NCBI GenBank assembly: GCA_001751155.1
Contig: MAXR01000134.1
Location: 1 to 6,204, forward strand
Source: Desulfuromonadales bacterium C00003068
Lineage (GTDB): Bacteria > Desulfobacterota > Desulfuromonadia > Desulfuromonadales > Desulfuromonadaceae
Direction of reading: 5' to 3'
Length of the DNA: 6,204 nucleotides
The position numbers were made by a program, and so were the translations under genes. Positions 1 to 6,204 of the stretch are shown here, piece after piece (positions within the stretch are counted from its first letter, which is position 1; each line of letters begins with the position of its first letter). The notes beneath the pieces were generated by a model. The model saw only the letters and a list, made by a program, of their open reading frames with translations, made no database searches and was not told the DNA's origin.

Positions 1-174
1 GTTCTTGCCGAGGAGATCATCGGTGTTAAAGATTGTATTGTGTCGCAATTGCAAACGGATTTGCCAACCTTGACTGGGGTGCGCTCACGCTATTTAAAAG
101 GGGTGTCGCCGCAGCAAACGATTGTGTTAGATGTTGTTTCATTATTGGGTGATGAATCTCTCATTGTCCAATAA
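1..174 (+). CDS. CheW-like chemotaxis coupling protein, C-terminal 57 residues (5' truncated by window)
   Basis: Frame 1 is open from the first base to TAA at 172-174 and encodes the last 57 residues of a protein. The visible part reads as the end of a CheW-like SH3-type fold: a strand with 'IIGVKDCIV', a proline-containing linker ('LPTLTGV'), a 'SRYLKGVS' segment and the final strand 'TIVLDVVSLL'. CheW proteins typically end with a Y-I/L-K-G-V segment followed by I-x-L-D-x-x-x-L-L. CheW adaptors bridge the receptor tip and the P5 domain of CheA, and the next two genes encode exactly those partners. The N-terminal part lies outside the window, so the piece could also be the last domain of a larger protein, such as a CheW fused to another domain. 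Family call fairly sure; full architecture unknown. Confidence 0.8.
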   Translation, partial: VLAEEIIGVKDCIVSQLQTDLPTLTGVRSRYLKGVSPQQTIVLDVVSLLGDESLIVQ

Positions 175-180
175 GAGAGA
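157..180 (+). other. Possible RNA hairpin across the stop codon of the CheW-like gene
   Basis: TCTCTC (157-162) can pair with GAGAGA (175-180). Three further A-T pairs (163-165 with 170-172) are possible beyond a two-base AA bulge, leaving the loop GTCC. The structure spans the TAA stop at 172-174. No run of T follows directly (the next bases are GTTGTAATTTT), so it does not look like a normal intrinsic terminator. At most it could be a weak attenuator or an mRNA-stability element. It may be chance. Confidence 0.2.
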
Positions 181-211
181 GTTGTAATTTTAAAAAGAGT
201 TCTTAACCGTT

Positions 212-216
212 GGAGG
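212..216 (+). promoter_or_regulatory. Shine-Dalgarno GGAGG that fixes the chemoreceptor start at 222
   Basis: GGAGG at 212-216 lies five bases before ATG at 222. The reading frame also offers a TTG at 210-212, but that codon overlaps the first base of this ribosome binding site and has no Shine-Dalgarno of its own. The ATG at 222 is therefore the better start, and the longer version with four extra residues is rejected. Confidence 0.88.
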
Positions 217-221
217 AATTA

Positions 222-2489
222 ATGAATTTCCTGCGTTCAAGTCTAAAATGGCGCTTGATTGTACAGTTTTTGCTTGTTGCCTTAATCCCGGTCATGATCG
301 TGGGGATGCTCAGTTTTAACGCGATTAAGAAGGAACTTGAGCGGACAGCCTTTGAGCATGTAGAAACGGTTAATACCGTTAATCGTGAGCAGGTGATGCA
401 GTTTTTCTCTGAAACCATTACTGACCTTGAAATGTTAGCGATTTCGGACAATGTGCGCACGGCTACATCCGATTTGAAACGCTATCACGATAAGGTTAAA
501 ACGGCAGATAATGGTGCTTTTGATGTGAACTCGTCGGTCTATAAAAAAATACAGCAGCGCATTGATCCTTACTTTGGTGAATATTTAAATAACTATGAAT
601 ACGACGATCTGTATTTAGTTTGCGCTAAGCATGGTCATGTCATGTACACCCCAGTTCGTGGTTCAGACCTTGGAGCCAACTTAAGCTTGGGGCCGTTAAG
701 TACGTCTGGTTTAGCCACGGTGTGGCAACACGTGGTGCAGATGAACGACATGGTTATTGTCGATTTTGTTCAGTACGCTCCCACGGGCCGACCAGAAATG
801 TTTGTCGGCGTTCCTGTGCTTGATAGCGATGGAGGTGTTGAGGCGGTATTGGTGCTGGCGGTGAGCATTGATAATATTAACGAAGTGATGGAGGAGTACG
901 GGCAGTTTGGCAATACCGGTGAGAGCTACCTTGTTGGTACAGATCACCTGTTGCGTTCTGAGCTACGTTTCGACGAGGGACAGATTCTCCGTAAAGTGGT
1001 TGATTCTGAGTCGGTGAAGTTGGCTCTGGAAGATTCATCTGGCGGTCACTTTATTCAAGATGACAGTGGCAATGAGTTGCTGAGTGTGTATGCCGATCTT
1101 GGCCTGAATGAAATATATGGTCTTGATTTTGAGTGGGTTGTTATTAGCGAAATTCAGCTCGATGAAGCCTTTGCTACGGTCAATATGTTGCGCTCACGTA
1201 TTTTGTGGACCTGTTTCCCTGTCGCGATTATTGCCTGTTTATTTGGTTGGTTTGCCGCCCACAGATTGGTTGTTCCTGTGCGCGAGATGCTGCACGACTT
1301 TGAAACCTTAGCAGATGGTGATTTGGAGCTTGATAATGACCGCGTAACGCGGCCCGATGAACTCGGCCGGATGCAGATTGCTTTTATGCGCATGGTAAAA
1401 GGGTTCCGTGTGCGTAGCGATCAACTGACCCGCATCGCCGAGGGTGATTTGAGTGATGACGTCGATATTGTTTCTGAGCGCGATGTCGTCGGTAAGGCGA
1501 TGCAGCAGATGGTGGTCAGTTTACGCGCGATTACCGTTTCGGCACAGCAAATTTCTGAAGGCGATCTAAGTGTTGAGATTGCTGAACGTAGTGATCGCGA
1601 TGAGTTGGGGTTAGCACTGCGCCACATGATCAATAATCTGCGTGACATTATCGGCGAGTTGGTGTCGGGCACCTCAACTCTTGCCGCTTCGGTGAGTCAG
1701 TTGTCATCGACGTCATCGCTGTTGGCTGCTGGTGCGGCTGAAACATCAAGCTCAATGGCCGAGGTGACCGCCACGGTTGATGAGGTTCGCCAGACATCGC
1801 AGATATCCAGTGACCGCGCCAAGCAGGTGGCTGTTTCCGCTGAAGATGCTAGTGGTTACGCTGAAAAAGGCAATGAGGCGACACAGAAGACCGTGGCTGG
1901 CATGGATCTCATCAAGGAGGAGATGGATTATATTGCTGAAAGTATTGTCACCCTCAGTGAGCAGAGCCAGAGTGTCGGTGATATTGTCGATTCGGTCAAC
2001 GATCTGGCTGATCAATCTAATCTGCTTTCTGTGAATGCTTCGATTGAGGCGGCGAAAGCAGGAGAGCATGGCAAGGGGTTTACGGTTGTCGCCCAAGAGG
2101 TGAAATCGTTGTCGGCCCAATCAAAGCAGGCGACAGAACAGATCAAAACAATTCTGAGTGATATTCAGAAAGCAACAGGTTCGGCTGTTATGGCAACTGA
2201 ACGCGGTGCTAAGGCGGTGCAGTCAGGTGTCGAACTGATGTCGCAATCAGACGAAACCATTCAACTGATGTCAGGAAGTATTGAAACGTCTGCTGATTTT
2301 GCCTTGCAAATTGCCAGTTCAAGCCAGCAGCAGTTGTCAGGAGTGGAGCAGGTCGCTCAGGCGATGTTGAGCATTAAGGATGCTGGCCAACAAAATATGG
2401 ATAGTGCGCGCCAGCTCGAGGATGCAACGCTCCGGTTAGAGACTCTTGCCAACAATCTAAAACGGCTCTCTGAGCGTTTTACCCTGTAG
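222..2489 (+). CDS. Membrane methyl-accepting chemotaxis protein (double-Cache-like sensor, three HAMP units, MCP signalling domain)
   Basis: A 755-residue transmembrane chemoreceptor. TM1 is at about 11-32 and TM2 at about 327-347. The roughly 290 residues between them look like a double-Cache (dCache) sensor: 'DDLYLVCAKHGHVMYTP' and 'GSDLGANL' at 128-153, then 'TGESYLVGTDHLLRS' at 232-246, are typical of Cache receptors. Three HAMP-like units follow (about 345-395, 396-437, 438-476), each with a G-D-L turn (366-368, 408-410, 447-449). The signalling hairpin occupies 477-755, with the conserved tip around 597-627 ('DQSNLLSVNASIEAAKAGE', then 'GKGFTVVAQEV'). The two arms are each about 139 residues, close to the 40-heptad class by length. 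One methylation-type motif is visible, with Q702/Q703. The C-terminus (RFTL) lacks a CheR/CheB-binding pentapeptide. The receptor should relay an extracytoplasmic signal through CheW to the CheA encoded next. The ligand cannot be told from sequence. Confidence 0.95.
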   Translation: MNFLRSSLKWRLIVQFLLVALIPVMIVGMLSFNAIKKELERTAFEHVETVNTVNREQVMQFFSETITDLEMLAISDNVRTATSDLKRYHDKVKTADNGAFDVNSSVYKKIQQRIDPYFGEYLNNYEYDDLYLVCAKHGHVMYTPVRGSDLGANLSLGPLSTSGLATVWQHVVQMNDMVIVDFVQYAPTGRPEMFVGVPVLDSDGGVEAVLVLAVSIDNINEVMEEYGQFGNTGESYLVGTDHLLRSELRFDEGQILRKVVDSESVKLALEDSSGGHFIQDDSGNELLSVYADLGLNEIYGLDFEWVVISEIQLDEAFATVNMLRSRILWTCFPVAIIACLFGWFAAHRLVVPVREMLHDFETLADGDLELDNDRVTRPDELGRMQIAFMRMVKGFRVRSDQLTRIAEGDLSDDVDIVSERDVVGKAMQQMVVSLRAITVSAQQISEGDLSVEIAERSDRDELGLALRHMINNLRDIIGELVSGTSTLAASVSQLSSTSSLLAAGAAETSSSMAEVTATVDEVRQTSQISSDRAKQVAVSAEDASGYAEKGNEATQKTVAGMDLIKEEMDYIAESIVTLSEQSQSVGDIVDSVNDLADQSNLLSVNASIEAAKAGEHGKGFTVVAQEVKSLSAQSKQATEQIKTILSDIQKATGSAVMATERGAKAVQSGVELMSQSDETIQLMSGSIETSADFALQIASSSQQQLSGVEQVAQAMLSIKDAGQQNMDSARQLEDATLRLETLANNLKRLSERFTL
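1254..1649 (+). other. Region coding a tandem array of three HAMP-like units
   Basis: Within the receptor, residues 345-476 hold three successive HAMP-like units. The first, joined to TM2, has 'VVPVREM', 'LADGDLEL' and 'DELGRMQIAFMRMV'. The second has 'IAEGDLSDDV' and 'RDVVGKAMQQMV'. The third has 'ISEGDLSVEI' and 'RDELGLALRHMI'. Each repeat has the expected helix, G-D-L connector, E/D-x-x-G motif and second helix, about 40 residues per unit. Most transmembrane receptors have one HAMP. Poly-HAMP arrays are known in some receptors and kinases and are thought to alternate signalling conformations. The unit boundaries were placed by eye. Confidence 0.75.
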
Positions 2490-2504
2490 TCAACTGGAGT
2501 AAGA

Positions 2505-4880
2505 ATGGACGAGCAGGAACTGCTAAAAATGCTTCGCCAAGCATTTCGCGAAGAGGCTGTAGAGCGGCTGGCCAGTTTATCTAATTGCCTGTTGCAGTTG
2601 GAGCGTGTGGATCAGGCTGACGTTGCCGACTCTGAGGCTTTAGAGGTCGCTTTTCGCGAAGCTCATAGTCTCAAGGGGGCAGCACGGTCTGTTTCATTGT
2701 TAGATATTGAACTGCTCTGCCAGTCACTTGAGAGTGTTTTGTCGAAAATGAAACAGGCGGAACTCGCTCTGCAACTTCAACATTTTGATGTCTTGCATGA
2801 CTGTGTTGCAGTGATGGAAGATTTTCTAACCAGTTTTGCCACCAACGATGATGCGACCTGCCGTGATGCGGTGCTGCCGTTGGTCGAGTTGTTGGATCAA
2901 ATACAGCAAGGACAGCCTGTCTCTGTTGTCGGTGAAAAGGTGGTTGCTGCGCCCGCGATTGTCGAGGCCACGGTTGAAGCGTGTGTTGTCACGCCTCACG
3001 TTGATGGAGATGGCCTGATTATCGATCTAGGCCCCGTCGTCGATCTTGCTCCCACCGTTGGGCCGGTTGCTGAGGTGACTAGCTCTGGCGGTGATGATCT
3101 GGCTGCAAATACAAAAGAAAGCGATGCGACGTTACGTGTTGCCTCTATTCGTCTCGATGAAGTGATGCGCAAGGCCGAGGGGATGATCGCGTTAAAGTTG
3201 GCAGCGGCTCAGCGCCATGTCGAGGTGGAGAAACTCGCAACAATTATCCCGGTGTGGAAAAAAGAGCGCTTGAAGGCTGCGCAACAGTGGCGCAGTCGTT
3301 TAAAGCATCTCGATCAGTTGAATGCAGATGAATGTCGATCTGTCATCACACAGATTTCCGATGCCTTTGATCAGTCAACACAGCATATTCACACGTTAGA
3401 ATCTGGTCTTGTCGATTTGAACCACTGTCTTTTTCAAGATTCGACAATTATTAATACTCAAGTTGAAGAACTTCTTGAAGACGTCAAAGAGATCCTTATG
3501 GTTCCTTTTTCAAATACCGCAGCCAGTTTACCGCGAATGATTCGTGACATCTCGCGTTCGCAGGGTAAGAGTGTCGATTTTAGTATCTGCGGTGAAGAGG
3601 TTGAGCTTGATAAACGCATTCTAGAGAAAATGGTTTCGCCGTTAACGCATATCCTTCGAAATGCCATTGATCACGGTATCGAGTTGCCACAGGAGCGTCT
3701 TGCCGCTGGTAAGGAGGTCCACGCACGGGTTGAGATTGTCGTCAGTCGCACCCGCGGTGGTTATGTTGAAATTCGGATTAAAGACGATGGTGGCGGAATT
3801 GATGCTCAACGGTTGCGGGATAAGGCGGTGGCACAAGGTCTTATGACACAAGAAGTTGCGGCAGAATTGAGTCATGACGACGCTGTTGCCTTAATTTTTA
3901 ACTCCGGTTTGTCCACCAGCGAGATTTTGACCGAGATTTCTGGCCGTGGTTTGGGGATGGCGATTGTTAAAGAAGACGTTGAGAGCTTAGGTGGTCATCT
4001 GCATGTTGAAACAATACTTGGTCAGGGCACGTGTATTAAGTTGCACCTTCCCGTTACTTTGTCGGTGTTTCGCGGGATTTTGATTCATGTGCGTGGACAC
4101 GATTTGGTTTTACCAACCACCGCAGTAGAGCGGGTGTTTAAAATTTCACGGCAAGAGATTAAGACTGTTGAAAATCGCGAAGTCATTGTAATTGATGGTG
4201 TAAATCTTGCAGTCCTTGAGATGGGTGCGGTGCTGGCCATAACTGAAAAACCGATTACCCAAGGGGATACTTTACAGATCGTTGTCGTCAGCGATTCGGG
4301 GCAGCGACTTGGTTTCGTTGTTGATTCTGTCGATGGTGAGTATGAATTGCTGGTCAAGGGCTTAGGTCATCATCTTCAGGGGTTACGTTATTTTTCTGGA
4401 GCTTCTGTGTTAGGTGATGGTCGCATTGTGCCGATTCTTGATTCGCGCGATCTTCTTGCTTCACCACAAGAGGGAAATGCTCTTACCGCAGTACGGCGAA
4501 AGAAAGATGAGCGCGTTGTTAAGAAGATATTAGCCGCAGACGATTCGATCACCTCAAGAATGTTAATTAAGAATATTCTTGAATCGTCAGGTTATGATGT
4601 TGTGTCGGCCGTTGATGGTGCGGATGCCTATGAAAAACTGACAAACGGCTGTTATGATCTTGTCGTCAGTGATGTTGAGATGCCACATTTGAACGGGTTT
4701 GAGTTGACAACCCGTATACGTGCTACAGATAGTGTAGCGGATATTCCTGTTGTTTTAGTGACCAGTCTAGAAACGACAGAAGATAAAGAAAGAGGGATTG
4801 TCGCAGGAGCCAACGCGTATATTGTTAAGCGCAGCTTTGATCAAACAAACTTGTTGGATACGGTGAAACGATTACTTTAG
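2505..4880 (+). CDS. CheA-type hybrid histidine kinase with C-terminal receiver domain (WspE/FrzE-like)
   Basis: A 791-residue cytoplasmic kinase. The Hpt (P1) domain, about 1-135, has the phosphorylatable His54 in 'REAHSLKGAARS'. A V/A-rich acidic linker (about 136-205) replaces a recognisable P2 domain. A long helical dimerisation region (about 206-330) is followed by the P4 ATPase: 'MVPFSNTAASLPRMIRD', N-box 'HILRNAIDHGIE' at 382-393, G1 'DDGGGID' at 427-433 and G2 'SGRGLGMAIV' at 479-488. The CheW-like P5 covers about 521-652. The C-terminal receiver (about 674-791) has Asp679/680, phosphoacceptor Asp723 in 'VSDVEMP', Thr753 and Lys775. All catalytic motifs appear intact. The ATG at 2505 has GGAG at 2496-2499, five bases upstream, and lies 15 bases after the receptor stop. 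This layout matches CheA-CheY hybrids such as WspE and FrzE, which serve non-flagellar pathways. The internal receiver may act as a phosphate sink or tuner. Confidence 0.95.
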   Translation: MDEQELLKMLRQAFREEAVERLASLSNCLLQLERVDQADVADSEALEVAFREAHSLKGAARSVSLLDIELLCQSLESVLSKMKQAELALQLQHFDVLHDCVAVMEDFLTSFATNDDATCRDAVLPLVELLDQIQQGQPVSVVGEKVVAAPAIVEATVEACVVTPHVDGDGLIIDLGPVVDLAPTVGPVAEVTSSGGDDLAANTKESDATLRVASIRLDEVMRKAEGMIALKLAAAQRHVEVEKLATIIPVWKKERLKAAQQWRSRLKHLDQLNADECRSVITQISDAFDQSTQHIHTLESGLVDLNHCLFQDSTIINTQVEELLEDVKEILMVPFSNTAASLPRMIRDISRSQGKSVDFSICGEEVELDKRILEKMVSPLTHILRNAIDHGIELPQERLAAGKEVHARVEIVVSRTRGGYVEIRIKDDGGGIDAQRLRDKAVAQGLMTQEVAAELSHDDAVALIFNSGLSTSEILTEISGRGLGMAIVKEDVESLGGHLHVETILGQGTCIKLHLPVTLSVFRGILIHVRGHDLVLPTTAVERVFKISRQEIKTVENREVIVIDGVNLAVLEMGAVLAITEKPITQGDTLQIVVVSDSGQRLGFVVDSVDGEYELLVKGLGHHLQGLRYFSGASVLGDGRIVPILDSRDLLASPQEGNALTAVRRKKDERVVKKILAADDSITSRMLIKNILESSGYDVVSAVDGADAYEKLTNGCYDLVVSDVEMPHLNGFELTTRIRATDSVADIPVVLVTSLETTEDKERGIVAGANAYIVKRSFDQTNLLDTVKRLL

Positions 4881-4897
4881 GATGCAATGGTAGCTCT

Positions 4898-5833
4898 ATG
4901 GCTGAAAATGGATTTAAAGTTCTCTTAGTTGAAGATAGTCGTACTCAAGCGTTACGCTTGCAGTTTATTCTGCAAGCCAATGGCTTTGAAGCGGTTGTTG
5001 CGACCAATGGTATTGAAGCTCTGGAAAAGCTGTCTAACGACTATTATCCGATTATTATTACGGATTGGGTGATGCCAGAAATGGACGGAGCTGAGCTGTG
5101 TCAAACCATTCGCATGCGCCAATTTGACGGCTATGTTTTCATCTTTTTGGTCACCTCTAAAGATGATCCTGCCGATATTGTTGCTGGACTTGAAGCGGGT
5201 GCCGATGACTATTTAACCAAGCCAGTTTCGGAACTAGAACTTATTGCTCGGCTCAGTACCGCAAAGCGGGTTATTGAGTTAGAGCGTTCGCTTAAAAAAC
5301 GTAATGATGAGGTGTTGCATCTATCGGTAACGGATGCCCTGACAAAGATCAATAACCGCAGTTATTTCAATACCCATTGTCCGGCAGTTATTGCCCGGGC
5401 CGCTCGGGCAGGTCATTCAGTGTCAGGCATCATTTGCGATGTTGATCATTTTAAAAAAGTGAATGATACCTATGGTCACCTTGCTGGTGATCGGGTCCTT
5501 GAGGCGTTTTCGGCCTGTTTAAAAGGGTTGGTGCGTGTTGATTTAGATCTGTTGGTGCGCTACGGTGGTGAAGAGTTTGTCGTCATGTTACCCGAAACCG
5601 ATGCCGCTACGGCCATGGTTGTGGCCGAAAGAATGCGTCAAGAGATTGAGGATCTACGGGTACCGTGGGAGGATGGAACTCTTAAAGTGACGGCTAGTTT
5701 TGGCGTTGTGACCTACTCACCAACAGGACAAGAAAAACAGGTTGCCATCGAAGAGTTTATGATGGTTGCTGACAATTGCCTTTATAAGGCCAAGGGCGAT
5801 GGGCGTAATTGTGTACGCAATGCGTTATTATGA
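4898..5833 (+). CDS. Receiver-GGDEF response regulator, predicted diguanylate cyclase (WspR-like)
   Basis: A 311-residue two-domain output protein. The receiver (about 5-120) has Glu12-Asp13, phosphoacceptor Asp56 in 'IITDWVMPEMDG', Thr86 and Lys108 in 'DDYLTKP'. A charged helix (about 121-143) links it to the GGDEF domain, which starts at 'TDALTKINNR' and has 'CDVDHFKKVNDTYGH' (180-194) and the active-site motif GGEEF at 223-227. It should make cyclic di-GMP from two GTP, probably as a dimer or higher oligomer when phosphorylated by the upstream kinase; WspR works in this way. The I-site RxxD expected at 214-217 reads VDLD, with the Arg one place earlier at 213. The start at 4898, 17 bases after the kinase stop, has only a weak ribosome site, so translation may be coupled to the kinase gene. 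Its stop overlaps the next start (ATGA). Confidence 0.93.
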   Translation: MAENGFKVLLVEDSRTQALRLQFILQANGFEAVVATNGIEALEKLSNDYYPIIITDWVMPEMDGAELCQTIRMRQFDGYVFIFLVTSKDDPADIVAGLEAGADDYLTKPVSELELIARLSTAKRVIELERSLKKRNDEVLHLSVTDALTKINNRSYFNTHCPAVIARAARAGHSVSGIICDVDHFKKVNDTYGHLAGDRVLEAFSACLKGLVRVDLDLLVRYGGEEFVVMLPETDAATAMVVAERMRQEIEDLRVPWEDGTLKVTASFGVVTYSPTGQEKQVAIEEFMMVADNCLYKAKGDGRNCVRNALL

Positions 5834-6204
5834 TTCGAGTTTTAATCGCTGAAGATTCAGCCTCAGTTAAAGCCTACCTTGAGTACCTCATTAAATCCGC
5901 TGATGATATGGAAGTGGTTGCCGTGGTGTCTAATGGCGAAGAGGCGGTACGGCTGACCTGTGAATTGAAACCAGATGTTGTGGCGATGGATATCCATATG
6001 CCGGTGATGGATGGTTACAATGCAACACGGTGTATTATGTCGCAGTGTCCGACCCCGGTGGTGATTGTTAGTTCATTGATCCATGGTAGTGATGCACGGG
6101 AAACATTTCGTATTATGGAGGTTGGTGCCGTGGCTGCGGTGCCTAAGCCCCCTGGGCCAGGGTCAGCACATGCCCAACAGGAAGCCGAGACCTTTATCAG
6201 GACA
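5830..6204 (+). CDS. cheB: CheB-type protein-glutamate methylesterase, N-terminal receiver part (3' truncated by window)
   Basis: ATG at 5830 overlaps the TGA of the cyclase gene, and the frame stays open to the window end, giving 125 residues. This is a receiver domain with Glu8-Asp9, phosphoacceptor Asp54 in 'VVAMDIHMPVMDG', 'PTPVVIVSS' at 74-82, 'MEVGAVAAVPKPPGPG' at 96-111 and Lys106. The PTPVVIVSS stretch and the GA-x-x-x-x-x-KP ending are typical of CheB and separate it from single-domain CheY. The methylesterase domain with its Ser-His-Asp triad would lie beyond the window. CheB removes methyl groups from, and deamidates, receptor glutamyl/glutaminyl residues to reset signalling. The equivalent in the Wsp pathway is WspF. 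No Shine-Dalgarno precedes the ATG, so translation is probably coupled to the cyclase gene. CheB identity rests on the receiver and the context alone. Confidence 0.87.
   Translation, partial: MIRVLIAEDSASVKAYLEYLIKSADDMEVVAVVSNGEEAVRLTCELKPDVVAMDIHMPVMDGYNATRCIMSQCPTPVVIVSSLIHGSDARETFRIMEVGAVAAVPKPPGPGSAHAQQEAETFIRT

Noticed and set aside
210..221. TTG start at 210, giving a receptor four residues longer
   Set aside because: The TTG overlaps the GGAGG ribosome site that serves ATG 222 at ideal spacing.
175..221. Possible promoter in the gap before the receptor gene
   Set aside because: The gap is AT-rich, but I could not find a -35/-10 pair with sensible spacing. The genes are more simply read as one transcript.
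1777..2034. Plus-strand out-of-frame open frame of 85 codons
   Set aside because: It is inside the receptor gene in another frame, and its Arg-rich product has no family resemblance.
1752..2120. Minus-strand open frame of 122 codons
   Set aside because: It lies antisense to the conserved MCP signalling domain, and its product shows no recognisable domain. The other short minus-strand frames are likewise shadows of the real genes.
4569..4580. Perfect 12-base palindrome AAGAATATTCTT
   Set aside because: It is inside the receiver-coding part of the kinase gene, encodes ordinary conserved-helix residues and is AT-rich. An operator here has no support.
4887..4889. ATG upstream of the chosen cyclase start
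   Set aside because: It is out of frame with the receiver-GGDEF coding sequence, so it cannot start that protein.

Overview
The window is a compact same-strand block of chemosensory signalling genes from a Gram-negative, proteobacteria-like organism of intermediate GC. It could be a Desulfuromonas/Geobacter-type (Desulfobacterota) genome. That placement is only an inference from protein style (double-Cache chemoreceptor, CheA-receiver hybrid, CheB with a KPPGPG turn) and should be treated as tentative.

Layout, all on the + strand: the 3' end of a CheW-like adaptor gene (1-174); a 47-base gap; a 755-residue membrane chemoreceptor with a double-Cache-like sensor, three HAMP-like units and a cytoplasmic MCP signalling hairpin (222-2489); a 791-residue CheA-type histidine kinase with a C-terminal receiver domain (2505-4880); a 311-residue response regulator with a receiver and a GGEEF diguanylate cyclase domain (4898-5833); and the start of a CheB-type methylesterase gene (5830 to the window end). 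Gaps are 47, 15 and 17 bases, followed by a 4-base ATGA overlap. No promoter or convincing terminator is visible between the genes, so this looks like one operon that continues on both sides.

The gene content matches the Wsp type of chemosensory pathway (receptor, CheW, CheA-receiver hybrid, CheB, receiver-GGDEF), in which the output is cyclic di-GMP rather than flagellar switching. The likely logic is as follows. The receptor senses a ligand outside the cytoplasmic membrane and, with CheW, controls CheA autophosphorylation at His54 of the Hpt domain. The phosphoryl group can go to the kinase's own receiver (Asp723), to the diguanylate cyclase (Asp56) or to CheB (Asp54), which would reset the receptor. 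It differs from the Pseudomonas wsp operon in gene order (the cyclase gene lies between the kinase and cheB), in the type of receptor sensor, and in the cyclase's inhibitory I-site, which looks displaced. No CheR gene lies inside the window.

The window is almost wholly coding. There is no gene-free stretch longer than 47 bases, and I saw no RNA gene, mobile element or CRISPR array. The system is a variant of a known class, not an obviously new one.
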